A DNA stretch of 64,000 bases, taken from positions 2,542,001 to 2,606,000 of the forward strand of contig CAVTGA010000002.1 in the NCBI GenBank assembly GCA_963734185.1, read 5' to 3'. Positions 42,096-51,868 of the stretch are shown here, piece after piece. Position numbers and translations under genes: made by a program. The notes beneath the pieces were generated by a model that saw only the letters and a program-made list of their open reading frames with translations, ran no database searches and was not told where the DNA came from. Numbering within the stretch: the stretch's first letter is position 1; the number at the start of each line of letters is the position of its first letter. Origin of the DNA: PALSA-894 sp963734185 (GTDB taxonomy: Bacteria > Pseudomonadota > Alphaproteobacteria > Rhizobiales > Xanthobacteraceae).

Positions 42096-43872
42096 GGGCC
42101 ATCCATTTCTTGCCGAGATAGGCCTCGATCACCGCCGGATTGCGCACCACCTGCGCCGGCGCCCCGCTGGCGATCAGGCGGCCGTGGTCGAGCACGCTGA
42201 AATGATCGGCGAGCTTCACCATGGCATGCATGGTGTGCTCGATGATGACGATGGTGACGCCCTCGCGGTTGACCTGCCGGATGATCGGCAGAAGGGCTTC
42301 GAGCTCCTCGTTGCCGAGCCCGGCGAGCGTCTCGTCGAGCAGCAGCAGGCGCGGGCGCGGCGCGAGCGCGCGTGCAAGCTCCATCAGGCGCAGCTGCCTG
42401 GTGGTGAGCCCGCCCGCGATGGCGTGAGCCTGCTCGTCGGCCAGGCCCACGCGTTCGAGCGCCGCGTAGGCGAGCCGCTCGGCTTCGGCGTCGGTCCTGG
42501 CGCCGATGAAGGCGCCGATCACCACGTTCTCCAGCACCGTCATGCGCGGGAACGAACGCACCACCTGGAAGGTGCGGCCGATGCCGCGCGCGCACACCTC
42601 GTGCGGCTTCAGGCCGCCGATCTCGGCGCCGGCGAACCGCATGCTGCCTTGGTCGGCCGCGAGGAAGCCGTTGAGGACGTTGAACAGCGTGGTCTTGCCG
42701 GCGCCGTTCGGGCCGATGATGCCGTAGATCGTGCCCTCGGGGACGCTCAGGCTGACGTCGTCGACGGCTTTCAGGCCGCCGAACGCGCGCGACACGCCGT
42801 CGAGCTGCAACAGCGGAGGTCCGAATGCGGGACGAGCTGCCGGCGCAAGCGGGGCCGGGTCAGCGACGCGCGGTTGCGCCACGGCTGCGGGAATAGCGCT
42901 TGGCGCTGGCGCGCGGCTGGTCATGATCCAGTCGCGCACTTTCCAGTAGATGCCGTCGGGGGCCGACAGGATGATGACGATGATCGCGAGCCCGTACACG
43001 ACACCCTGGATGCCGGGCAGGATATGGCCGAGCTCGGCGTGCAGGGTCTCGGCGAGCGGGATGAGAATCGCCGCGCCGATCACCGGGCCCCAGAAGGTAC
43101 CGACGCCGCCGAACAGCGTGACGATCAATGCCTGCGCCGAGGTGAGCGCGCCGAACACGGTTTGCGGCGTCACCACCAGCAGGATCACCGCATAGATGCC
43201 GCCGGCGACCGCCGCCATCGCGGCCGACAGCATCATGGCGTACATCCGCCAGCGCGTCGCATTGATGCCGGCGGCCTCGGCCGCGGGCAAGTTCTGCTTG
43301 ATCGCGAGCAGCGAGCGGCCGAAGCGCGAACGCTCGACATGCAGCGATACGATCATGCAAACCACCATGACCACCATCGTGATCACCATGTAGGCGCGCT
43401 GGTCGGTGAACTGCATGTAGGCGGCCGGATTCTCGCGCATCATCGGCAGCGAGACCTCCTGGTAGCCCATCCACTCGAACACGTAGAGCATGGCGAGGGG
43501 ATAGGCGAGCATGGCGAGCGCGAAGTAGTGCCCGCGCAGCCGGAACGTCGGGATGCCGATCAGCACGCCGGCGATCACGCCGACCACGACGCCGAGCGGA
43601 ATGCCGAGCCACGGCGTGATGCCGAACTTCACGAACGCGATCGTCATCGTGTAGGCGCCGAGGCCGAAGAAGGCGGCGTGGCCGAACGAGATCATGCCGC
43701 TGTAGCCGGACAGCATGTTCCAGCCGAGCCCCAGGGTGGCCCAGATCAGCACCAAGGTCATCATGAGCTGGTAGTAGGAATTGCGCACCAGGAAGCCGAG
43801 CGCGAGATAGACGACGGCGAAGATCGCGATCGCCGCGTATTGCCGCAAGAACGAGCGCCGCCGGTCCGCCAT
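42073..43872 (-). CDS. Fused Liv permease-ATPase (LivM-LivG)
   Basis: 599 residues. Residues about 10-320 are LivM: some nine helices with LGWNMLSGYSGMISFGHAAFFGLGAY and RLRGHYFALAMLAYPLAML. A Pro/Ala-rich linker (about 328-362, with PAPSAIPAAVAQPRVADPAP) joins them. Residues about 363-599 are LivG: Walker A GPNGAGKTT, the signature region GGLTTRQLRLMELARAL (degenerate, no LSGGQ) and Walker B LLLLDETLAGL. The ATG at 43872 overlaps the LivH stop (TGATG). LivM-LivG fusions occur but separate genes are more usual. Both halves look complete. Confidence 0.93.
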   Translation of the reverse strand: MADRRRSFLRQYAAIAIFAVVYLALGFLVRNSYYQLMMTLVLIWATLGLGWNMLSGYSGMISFGHAAFFGLGAYTMTIAFVKFGITPWLGIPLGVVVGVIAGVLIGIPTFRLRGHYFALAMLAYPLAMLYVFEWMGYQEVSLPMMRENPAAYMQFTDQRAYMVITMVVMVVCMIVSLHVERSRFGRSLLAIKQNLPAAEAAGINATRWRMYAMMLSAAMAAVAGGIYAVILLVVTPQTVFGALTSAQALIVTLFGGVGTFWGPVIGAAILIPLAETLHAELGHILPGIQGVVYGLAIIVIILSAPDGIYWKVRDWIMTSRAPAPSAIPAAVAQPRVADPAPLAPAARPAFGPPLLQLDGVSRAFGGLKAVDDVSLSVPEGTIYGIIGPNGAGKTTLFNVLNGFLAADQGSMRFAGAEIGGLKPHEVCARGIGRTFQVVRSFPRMTVLENVVIGAFIGARTDAEAERLAYAALERVGLADEQAHAIAGGLTTRQLRLMELARALAPRPRLLLLDETLAGLGNEELEALLPIIRQVNREGVTIVIIEHTMHAMVKLADHFSVLDHGRLIASGAPAQVVRNPAVIEAYLGKKWMARAQDPVA

Positions 43873-44813
43873 CACGTCCGCTCCCAGACGCGGCCGAACA
43901 TGCCTTGCGGGCGGAAGAACACGATGATCAGGAACACCACGAAGATCGCGGTGTTCTGCAACTGGTAAGGCAGAACCAGCGTCGACATCTGCTGCACCAG
44001 TCCGATGGTGAGCCCGCCCCAGAACGCTCCGAGGATCGAGCCCATGCCGCCGAGCACCACGCCGGCATACATCACGATGACGAAGTCGAAGCCGATGTAG
44101 GGCTGGAACGACTGCGACATCGCGAACAGCCCGCCGGCGACCGCCGTGATGCCGACGCCGAGCCCGAAGGCGATGCGGTGCGAGCGGTCGACGTCGATGC
44201 CGACGTAAGCCGCCGCGATCGGGTTGTCGGCGGCCGCGCGCAGCGCCTTGCCGAGGCTGGTGCGGGTCAGGAACAGGTAGAGCGCGATGGCGCACAGTAC
44301 CGCGATGACGAAGCCGACGGTGCGCGCCTGGTTGAAGAAGATGAGGCCGATCTCCCAGGACTCGCGCGACAGCGGCGTCTGCACCGAGATCGGCGTGGAG
44401 CCGAACAGGATCAGGCCGCCGTTGGCGAGAACCAGAGCGATGCCGAGCGTGAGGATGATCTGCGCGTAGTGGCCTTCGGCCTCGGCCGCGATGACGCGCG
44501 CGCCGGTGACCTGCGCGATCAGGTATTTATGCAGCAGCCAGCCGATCGCGTAGACCACGGGGCCCGCAAGCAGCGCCCCGACGATCGGGCCGACATAAGG
44601 GCCGAGGATGGCGAGCGTTCCGAAACCGGTGACCAGGTAGAACGCGACGTACATGCCGAGCATCATGAAGTCGCCATGGGCGAAGTTCACGACGCGCATC
44701 ACGCCGAAGATGATGCCGAGGCCGACGCACATCAGGCCGTAGGTGCCGCCGACCAGCAGGCCCGCCGCCATCGCCTGGAAAAAGTCGACCAGCAACCACT
44801 TGAACGCTTCCAC
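43872..44813 (-). CDS. livH: Liv-type ABC permease LivH
   Basis: 313 residues with about eight hydrophobic helices. LivH landmarks GTYGLMCVGLGIIFGVMRVVNFAHGDF (about 23-49), RAAADNPIAAAYVGIDVDR and GVVLGGMGSILGAFWGG are intact. It forms the membrane channel with the LivM half of the next gene. It is the first gene of the cluster and so the promoter should lie in 44814-45061. Confidence 0.94.
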   Translation of the reverse strand: MEAFKWLLVDFFQAMAAGLLVGGTYGLMCVGLGIIFGVMRVVNFAHGDFMMLGMYVAFYLVTGFGTLAILGPYVGPIVGALLAGPVVYAIGWLLHKYLIAQVTGARVIAAEAEGHYAQIILTLGIALVLANGGLILFGSTPISVQTPLSRESWEIGLIFFNQARTVGFVIAVLCAIALYLFLTRTSLGKALRAAADNPIAAAYVGIDVDRSHRIAFGLGVGITAVAGGLFAMSQSFQPYIGFDFVIVMYAGVVLGGMGSILGAFWGGLTIGLVQQMSTLVLPYQLQNTAIFVVFLIIVFFRPQGMFGRVWERT

Positions 44814-45061
44814 GCGCCTTCCCCCGAGCGCCCGACCCGGTCTTGGCGCGGGTTCGGCGTAAGTCTCGGCTTCAGTGTAGTCGGCGGAGAGATGCGCAGG
44901 TAGCGAATTCCGCCGGCGTGGTGCAAGTTATCCGTGTGGGACCGACGTGTTCTGCCCACGCGACGCAGGCGGCGTACGATGCCGTTGGTGGGCAGCGGCG
45001 GACGGTCTAGGATAGAGTATCGCTGGAAGCCGGCGCCGCACCGGACCGAGGAGCTTATTCC
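44814..45061. promoter_or_regulatory. Divergent intergenic region livH / mmgE
   Basis: 248 nt. It contains GTGTGGGACCGACGTGTTC, a relic of a family A repeat (GTTCTGCCCACGC) around 44949-44964, and an A/T-richer stretch GTCTAGGATAGAGTATCGC near 45006-45024 that could hold the mmgE promoter. No clear operator is visible. Confidence 0.3.
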
Positions 45062-46423
45062 ATGACCGCATTGACGACCGACATCGCCACGTTCGTGACC
45101 TCGGTCGAGCCGGCCGCGATCCCGGAGCGCTGCAACTTCGGCGCCCGCATCGGCATGATCGATTGCGTCGGCGTCATGATCGCGGGCGCGAAGGAGCCGG
45201 CGGCGCAGATCGTGGCGCGCACGGTCGCGGCCTCGCTGAGCAACGACGGCGCGCCGGAAATCCCGTCCGGCCGCAACCTGAGCCCGGCCGATGCCGCCCT
45301 GGTCAATGGCGTCGCCGCGCACGCGCTCGACTATGACGACGTCGGCATGGACGGCCATCCGAGCGCGGCGCTCACGCCGGCGATCCTGGCCGAAGGCTGG
45401 GCGCTCGGCGCGAGCGGCAAGGAAGCGATCGCGGCCTACGTCGCCGGCTACGAGGTCTGGGCGCTGCTGCAGGAACTCGAGCCCGGCCATCTGCACGAGC
45501 GCGGTTTTCATCCGACCGCGATCTGGGGAACGTTGTCGGCGGCCGCCGCCTGCGCGCGGCTCAACCGGCTCTCGCCCGCCGAAGCCACGAATGCGATCGC
45601 GATCGCGGCATCGATGGCGTCCGGGGTCGTCGCAAATTTCGGCACCATGACCAAGCCGCTGCATGTCGGGCGCACCGCGCATGCCGGCGTGCTGGCGGCG
45701 CGGCTCGCCAAGGCCGGTTTCACCGGCTCGTCCGACGCGCTCGAGCACGGCGCGGGTTTCATGCGCGCGCACTCGGCCTCGGGCAATCCGGCGGTCGGGC
45801 GCGGCGACTGGCGGCTCGGCAGCGACTGGCGCATGCCGAAGCTCGGCATCAACATCAAGCGCTACCCGATGTGCTACGGCACGCACCGGTCGATCGACGC
45901 GATGCTCGACCTGGTGCAGGACCACGACCTTGCGCCCGACGCGGTCGACGAGATCCACGTGCGCATCGGCAGCGTGCAGAGCGTGATGCTGCGCAATCAC
46001 GAGCCGAGGACCGCGCTGGAGGCGAAGTTCAGCCTGGAGTTCGCCATGGCGTCGGCGCTGGTGGCGCGCCGCGTCGGCCTTGCCGAGCTCGACGACGCTT
46101 TCGTGCGCCGCGACGACGTGGTCGCCAACATGAAGAAGGTGCGCACCACCACAACCGACGAGGTGATGCCGGACATGCCGTTCGCGCCCGACGATCGCGT
46201 CAGCATCGTGCTCAAGTCGGGCGAGAAGCTCGCGCACCCGCCGGTCGAGATGCCGAAGGGAAGCTGGAAGATACCGCTGAGCGATGCCGAGCTGCGCGAG
46301 AAGTTCATCGACTGTACGCAAGCGAGTCTCGGCCGCCGCCAGGCCGAACAGCTGTTCGACAAGCTCAACCGAATCGAGGATTTGCCGAGCCTGCGCGAGC
46401 TGCCGCTGGTGGCGATGACATGA
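45062..46423 (+). CDS. MmgE/PrpD-family protein
   Basis: 453 residues, close to the family's usual length of about 450. Landmarks: RCNFGARIGMIDCVGVMIAG, LVNGVAAHALDYDDVGMDGH (about 81-100), HERGFHPTAIWGTLSAAAA and the small-domain part around MCYGTHRSIDAM. Family members are 2-methylcitrate dehydratase (PrpD), cis-aconitate decarboxylase and many of unknown role. Without other prp genes nearby, assignment to propionate metabolism is not supported. The stop overlaps the start of the DinB gene as ATGA, so the two are coupled. Confidence 0.9.
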   Translation: MTALTTDIATFVTSVEPAAIPERCNFGARIGMIDCVGVMIAGAKEPAAQIVARTVAASLSNDGAPEIPSGRNLSPADAALVNGVAAHALDYDDVGMDGHPSAALTPAILAEGWALGASGKEAIAAYVAGYEVWALLQELEPGHLHERGFHPTAIWGTLSAAAACARLNRLSPAEATNAIAIAASMASGVVANFGTMTKPLHVGRTAHAGVLAARLAKAGFTGSSDALEHGAGFMRAHSASGNPAVGRGDWRLGSDWRMPKLGINIKRYPMCYGTHRSIDAMLDLVQDHDLAPDAVDEIHVRIGSVQSVMLRNHEPRTALEAKFSLEFAMASALVARRVGLAELDDAFVRRDDVVANMKKVRTTTTDEVMPDMPFAPDDRVSIVLKSGEKLAHPPVEMPKGSWKIPLSDAELREKFIDCTQASLGRRQAEQLFDKLNRIEDLPSLRELPLVAMT

Positions 46424-46926
46424 CGATGATCGGGGTCGACTACGTCCAGCGCATGGCGCGCTACAATCGCTGGCAGAACCAGAGCCTCTATGGCGCCGCG
46501 GACGGGTTGGCGGACGAGGAACGGCGGCGCCCGCGCGATGCGTTCTTCGACTCGATCCACGCGACCCTGAACCATCTGCTCTGGGGCGACCGGATTTGGA
46601 TGAGCCGGTTCGCCGGGACGCCAAAGCCCGCGGGCGGCATCCCGGAATCGATTGTGCTCTATGAGGCTTGGAACGACCTGAAGCGCGAGCGTGCGGCGTT
46701 CGACGCGACGATCATCGACTGGGCCGACCGGCTCGATCCAGCCTGGCCCAACGGCGACCTCACCTATTATTCGGGGGCCGCCAAGCGCGACCTGACGCGG
46801 CCGCGCGCGCTCCTGTTGATGCACTTCTTCAATCACCAGACCCATCATCGCGGTCAGGTGCACTGCATGCTGACCCAGGCCGGCGCCAAGCCGGACGCCA
46901 CCGACCTGCCGCTCATGCCGGAGTGA
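46420..46926 (+). CDS. DinB-family metal-binding four-helix protein
   Basis: 168 residues. DinB/YfiT fold with metal-binding His in DSIHATLNHLLWGDRIWM and HFFNHQTHHRGQVHCM, plus MARYNRWQNQSLY at the N-terminus. Members include thiol-dependent S-transferases and many unknowns. The ATG overlaps the MmgE/PrpD stop, so the pair probably acts in one pathway, perhaps on a small organic acid. Confidence 0.93.
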   Translation: MTMIGVDYVQRMARYNRWQNQSLYGAADGLADEERRRPRDAFFDSIHATLNHLLWGDRIWMSRFAGTPKPAGGIPESIVLYEAWNDLKRERAAFDATIIDWADRLDPAWPNGDLTYYSGAAKRDLTRPRALLLMHFFNHQTHHRGQVHCMLTQAGAKPDATDLPLMPE

Positions 46927-46940
46927 GTTGAAGAGTCTCG

Positions 46941-46985
46941 CCGCGGAAAGAATCCCGGATGTCGCTTCGCTCATCCGGGCTACGG
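46941..46985. repeat. Palindromic repeat, family F (short)
   Basis: CGGAAAGAATCCCGGATG and CTCATCCGGGCTACGGC form a hairpin between convergent genes. The TAG stop of the minus-strand gene lies in it (complement of 46980-46982). Confidence 0.7.
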
Positions 46986-48130
46986 CCTTGTCACCACCGT
47001 GCGGCTGATCTCGGCGTTCATGAGGTTGCCGGCGAGTGCGATCGCGGCGAGCAGGGTGTAGCGGCCGGCAGGCAAGTTCGTCAGATCGATCCGGAACGTG
47101 AGATCGTCGGCAAGCTTGGCCGTTCCCGCGAGTACGACGCGCGCCGTGTCGTCGACGATCGTATAGCGCGCCTCGGGGTCCATGCGTTTGGCGATCTCCG
47201 GCGCCAAGGATTGCAGGGCTGTGCGCACCAGCCGATAGCTGCGCTGGAATTTCTGCACCACCTCGATATCGCCATTGAGCACCGCGCGTTCGCCGTTCCA
47301 GTCGACCTTGGTGACGAAGCCGCGCCGCGGCATCGCGTAGGCGTCGTAGGAGCCGACCCCGAGCGGGTAGGTGAGGTCGCGGAACGCTTCGAGCGTGACG
47401 CTGTCGGCCGACCAGCCTTTCAGCCGATACGGTCCGTTGGTGACGAGGAAATGCCCGTAGCTCCTTGTGAAACGCCGCGAGCGCCGCCCAGCGCCGGCGC
47501 GCTTCCTCCGCGCTCACCTGCGCGGCCAAGGGCTCGGGGCGGTAGCCATCGCGTTCGAACGTGGCGACCAGCGCCGGCAAGCCTGGCCTTCATCGCGTCG
47601 GAGCGTACCAGATCGAGCCAGGGCACACCGCGGCGCGTTGCTTCGCTTTCGGAGAAGAGCGGCCCAGCCGCGGCTCACCGCTTCCTCCATCAGCACCAGC
47701 ACATGCCAGGGCAGCGTGCTCCAGGGCGGCGCGACGGCGTCCCTGCTCGGGCTCGGTCCGGCACGCTGCGTGACATAGACATCGACGATGAACAGCTCGC
47801 GCACGAAGCTGACGTCGCCGACGCGGAAGCTCTTCGATCCCGTGTCGGTCCCGACGATCCGCATGGCGGCGAGCTGCCGGCGCAGCGGCGCGGTTGCAGC
47901 CGCGACCAGCGGGTCGAGGCGCATCGCCGTCGCCGCGCGCCCCAGCGGTAGGCGAACATGACGGCGTAGAGAAGATCGGCGGCGCTGGTGCGCGTGCCGT
48001 CGTGGAAGGCCGAGCCGAGCATGCGGTAGGTCAGTTTCGCTTTCGCGGTCTGTCGGGCGCCGACCGGCTGCAGCGAACCGTTCCGGTTCGGGCCGCAACG
48101 CGTCCGCCGGGATCGCGATCTCGGCGGCGC
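46980..48130 (-). pseudogene. C-terminal part of a broken paralogue of the 761-residue secreted protein
   Basis: The intact end (46980-47333 and the frame just before) reads LVTNGPYRLKGW, then PLGVGSYDAYAMPRRGFVTK, then a beta-rich domain with a TARVVLAGTAKLADDLTFRI segment. The same order occurs at the end of the intact protein at 54814-57099 (LVTNGPYRLGKV). Further upstream, RMLGSAFHDGTRTSAADLLY matches RVLASEFHDGTLMETADLLY there. Frames are broken by single-base insertions near 47444-47450, 47585 and 47660. The left boundary near 48130 is approximate, because the adjoining membrane gene has no clear stop before it. The function of the family is unknown. Confidence 0.6.
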
Positions 48131-48139
48131 GAAGGCTCT

Positions 48140-49606
48140 GCGCGCGACGCGGCGCTCGACGATCGGCTCGGCCAGGATCGAGAGGCTCGACGAAGGTGTA
48201 GACCACCATCAGCGCGGTGAGCGGAACCTGCGAGCGCGAGCGGCGTCGCGGCGATTGCCAAGCGATCTGCATGGCCTTGCCGATGCGCCAGATAGACGGC
48301 GGCCACGTGTCCGGCGACGATCGCGCCGACCGCGGTCGTACCAGGCGAAGCGCGCGCCGACGATGGCGATGTCGACGCGGTAGCCGGCGGTGCCGAACAA
48401 GTTCCAGCCGAAGCCGAACGGGTCGGAGGCGAGCGGGATGATGTACTGGCCCTGCACCAGCAGGATAGGTGAGGTAGTGCGCGACGTGATAGCCGATGGC
48501 GATCGGCACCAGCGTGAAGGCGAAGCTGCGCGCCATGGCGGGCGGCGCGAGACGCCCGCTTGACCGCGAAGCTCATCAGCGCGCTCACGCCCACATAGGC
48601 GCCGAGCGAACAGCAGCCAGAAGGCCAGCAGGCCGGCGGTCTTGAGCGCCATGGCGGCGATCTCGTCCGAGCGCGATCAGCGCGGCGCAGGGCGCTCTCG
48701 AGCCGCGTCCATTCGGGCGCGGTCGACGCGCCGTCGTACAGCACGGTCGCAAGCAGCAGCAGCACGAACGCCATCATCGAAGTCGAGACCGGCGCTTGCA
48801 TCGAGGAGCCCGGCCCCGGGCGGGCGCAGCGCCAGCCGGCGATGCGGACCGCCTTGCAAGTCGACCGGCGCAAAGCGAGCGAAGGTGCCGAAAACACGAC
48901 GGTGAAGACCTCGCCGTGCGCGCAGCCAGGTCTCGCGGCCGAACAGCGACCATGCCGGTGAAGGTGAGCGACGGAATAGCCGACAGCGAGCCACGCGATA
49001 TGCAGCGGGAACCGCGGGGTTCGGATAGATCAGCTCGATCCAGGAAAATGCCAACAGCAGGACGAACGCCGGCCAGACGCCGAGCGCCGCCGGATAGGGC
49101 AGCTCGAGCGAGAGCGACCCGCCGCACGCGCGCCGGTACAGACGCTCGGCCCAGGCGAACAGCGTGCGCCACGGGTTGATCAGCGCCCAGAGGTTTCCGA
49201 CGAACGCCGACAGGTAGGCGAGGCCGACCCACCAGATGATCCACACCAAGGTCGGCGCGATGTTGCGGTAGGGATTTTGGTCGCCGATGAGGCCCGCCAC
49301 GAGGATCACGACGAACAGGCCGAGCACGACGAGCTTGAGCAACCAGCACGAGCACGGGATGCGCCAGCGATCCGCCCGACCGGACGGGCGAGGAGGTCGA
49401 CACGCCGATGGCCGCGTGTCGCGCGCGCTGGCGCACGAACAGGCCGACGACCACGAACGACACGACGACCGCCGCCGCTGCGCCGAACAGATAGAACGAC
49501 AGCGGCAGCGGCAGTTCGTAGCGCTGGCCGAAGCCGTGCGCGGCCGCAGGGCGTCGCGCGCAAGACGCAGCGACCGCAAGCGCCCCGATCGCCCGGGTAC
49601 GGCGCG
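48140..49606 (-). pseudogene. Polytopic membrane protein (frameshifted in this sequence)
   Basis: Pieces in successive frames make a protein of about 480 residues. It begins AAAHGFGQRYELPLPLSFYL, then a helix FGAAAAVVVSFVVVGLFV, then LVVLGLFVVILVAGLIGDQN, NIAPTLVWIIWWVGLAYLSA, NLWALINPWRTLFAWAERLY, VWPAFVLLLAFSWIELIYPN and finally LTALMVVYTFV with SILAEPIVE. It belongs to a group of multi-span proteins some databases label fenitrothion hydrolase; I recall this only loosely. The ends are approximate. The gene follows the cupredoxin-like gene, as such copper-associated pairs often do. Confidence 0.55.
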
Positions 49607-49608
49607 CG

Positions 49609-49996
49609 TCAGCGTGGGTGGACCTCGATCGTGGACAAGGGCGCTCCCATGGCAGTGACCGCCGCTCGCGTTTGGCGACGTGGACCTCGACCGGGAAGCG
49701 TCCGGTGGCGCGCGCTGTGAAGGTCATCTCCGTAACCGCGCCCGGCTCGATCCTCTTCTCGATGTCGTAGCCGTGCAGATGCAGGTCGCATCGGCCGGTC
49801 GGTGGTCCAGCGCAGCCTGCACCACGTCGCCTTGCTTGACGCGGATCAGGCGCATGTCTCGCGCCACGCGGCCGCTCTCGACCTTGAGGTCGAAGGTGAG
49901 TTCTCGGCGGCGCTCGACGCGCCGGCGGCGCAGAGCAGCACCAGCATGCGATCGCTAGCGAGGAGCCGGCGAACATGTTGCATGGCACGCATCATC
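49609..49996 (-). pseudogene. Cupredoxin-like exported protein (frameshifted in this sequence)
   Basis: In fragments: a signal-like MLVLLCAAGASSAAE, then VARDMRLIRVKQGDVV, then CDLHLHGYDIEKRIEPGAVT and TFTARATGRFPVEVH, and near the end GHCHGSALVH. The LHLHGYD-type strand and a final HGS-x-LVH are the copper-ligand regions of small cupredoxins. Its TGA stop is at 49609-49611. The length (388 nt) requires one, four or seven single-base insertions to restore the frame. It probably serves the adjacent membrane protein as an electron or copper carrier, which is inference. Confidence 0.55.
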
Positions 49997-49999
49997 GCC

Positions 50000-51125
50000 C
50001 GGCCGCGGACCTGGACGTCGGACGATGCGGTTGAGCATCCAGGCCGACTCGTAGGGCGAGGGGATCAGCGGCCGGGTCGCCGAGTGCGAACCACATCAGC
50101 CGGCCGAACGGGTCGGTGAAGCCGCCGATCGGGTTCCACGCGGCAGCCGGCCGCGCGTCGATGCCGAGCGCGAGCCAGCCGTTCCAGGGAAAGTCCTTGA
50201 GCTTCACGGTGCGCAGGAAGATCGGCGAGTTGAAGCCGCTCGAGCGCATCGAAGCCGATGTTCTCGATGCCGGCCGAGAACTCGGCATTGAAGTATTCGC
50301 GCTTGACCGTGTAGCCGGCGACGAGCTTGCGGCAGCCGCCGATCAGCGCGGCGACGAACGTCGCGCTCCAGATTGATGCGCTCGACCGCGTCGGTGAAGC
50401 CGCCGGCTTGAAGCCGCTGCCAGCTCGCGTTGCGAGGCGCGCTTTGCGCGTCGGTCGGCTGTGCGTCGCCGAGGAGGCGATAGGCATGAAACCAGCCGGT
50501 CCGCAGCCAAGGCGGGCCGAGCCAGCCGTTCACCGCGGTGGTCGTCGGCGGCCACGAGTTGCGCGGCACGCGACTTCCTCGACGTCCCATCCGCATCGTC
50601 CGCCATTCGGGCGAGGCTCGCCAGCTCGCTCGCCTTGACCTTCAGGCGCTGGACGGCTGCGCGCCGTCGAGAAGCGCGCCTTGGCGGCCTCGGCGAGATC
50701 GGCATGATGCAGGTAGTCGCCGTGCAGCGGCGTGACCGGATAGGGATGCAGGATCACGTCGCCGATCTGCGCGCGGCAATGTCGCGGACGACCGCACCGC
50801 ATGGCGGCACAGGCGGCGCTCTCATCGCGCGCATGCGGCGACGCCGGATTGACCCGGACGATGACGAACGAGCCGAGCGACTCGACCGACTGCGACCGTA
50901 TCCGGCGGCATGCCGGCGAAGCGCGGAGCGCTGCCCGACATAGGCGTGCAGCTTGCCGTCGCGCAGCAACGCCGGCCGCGCGCTCGGGCGCCACCGTCGC
51001 GATCTCGATCTCGTGCGGATAGTACGAGGGATAGACCGGCAGCTCGTGGCCGCTCGCGCGCGATCGCGACGGCAGCACGCCAGCACGATGCAGCGAGACA
51101 CGCAGCAGCGCGCTCTCGACGCCAT
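50000..51125 (-). pseudogene. N-terminal part of a broken paralogue of the 761-residue secreted protein
   Basis: Segments across frames match the intact protein at 54814-57099 in order: SGHELPVYPSYYPHEIEIAT (there AGHEVSYYPSFYPQEIRIEP), KLHAYVG, HPYPVTPLHGDYLHHADLAE, RTVKLKDFPWNGWLALGI and AAAWNPIGGFTDPFGRLMWF, then SPYESAWMLNRI. After this the matching sequence stops, and the cupredoxin-like gene begins within about 10 nt. The remaining C-terminal part of the paralogue lies 2 kb away at 46980-48130. Start ATG 51125 lies 12 nt after the livF stop. Several single-base insertions break the frame. Confidence 0.6.
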
Positions 51126-51137
51126 TCGCAGTCAGTC

Positions 51138-51864
51138 TCACCCGCGCAGCGCCTTCACCACCTTCTCGTCGGCCAGCGCGTCCTTGGGCGCGCCGTGGAA
51201 GATGATCTCGCCGCGGTCGATGGCATAGAGCCGGTCGCCGATGCGCGAGGCCGCGGCCAGGTGCGACTCCGCCATCAGGATCGACACGCCCATGCGCCTT
51301 GATCTTCATCACCGCCTCGGTGAAGCGGTTGACCACGACCGGCGCCAGGCCCTCGAACGCCTCGTCGAGCAGCAGCAGCGTCGGCGACAGCATCATGGCG
51401 CGCGCGACCGCCACCATCTTGCGCTGGCCGCCGCTCGAGATGCAGGCCCTGGCGCGCGCAGCAGGCTCTTGCACCTCCGGGAAACACGGCAAACGCCTGC
51501 GCCTCCGGATCGGCGCGCGTGCCGCCGTCGCGCCGCTTGCGCGACCTCGTCGCCGAGCCAGCGGCTGATCATCAGGTTCTCGGCCACCGAAAGCTCGGGG
51601 AAGACGCCGCAGTCCTCCGGCGAATAGCCGATGCCGCGCTTGGCGCGCTCGTGCGGCGGCAGCCTGGTCGAGGTCCTCGCCGTCGAAGGTGATCTGGCCG
51701 GCGCGCACCGGCAGGAAGCCCATGATGCTCTCGATCGTCGTGGTCTTGCCGGCGCCGTTGCGCCCGACCAGGCAGACCACCTCCTGCTCGCCGACGCTGA
51801 GCGACACGCCGTGCAGGATGTGCGCCGGGCCGCGGAAGGTGTCGATCGCCTTGACCTCGAGCAC
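51138..51864 (-). pseudogene. livF: Liv-type ATPase LivF, second cluster (seven single-base insertions)
   Basis: 727 nt. MLEVKAIDTFRGPAHILHGV, Walker A GRNGAGKTT and GFLPVRAGQITFDGEDLD are in the first frame. LPPHERAKRGIGYSPEDCGV and LSVAENLMISRWLGDE follow in a second, and Walker B LLLLDEAFEGLAP in another. I place seven insertions, near 51666, 51540, 51483, 51467, 51447, 51433 and 51293. Removing them leaves 720 nt, a normal LivF of 239 residues. The signature motif cannot be read cleanly because an insertion falls in it. The codons are otherwise intact, so the gene is probably functional in the organism. Confidence 0.75.
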
Positions 51865-51868
51865 GCGG

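Noticed and set aside
49306..49720. Plus-strand open frames of about 85-150 codons over the cupredoxin and membrane gene
   Set aside because: Their products are Arg/Ala-rich without motifs. The minus-strand frames there show long hydrophobic helices and copper-ligand strands.
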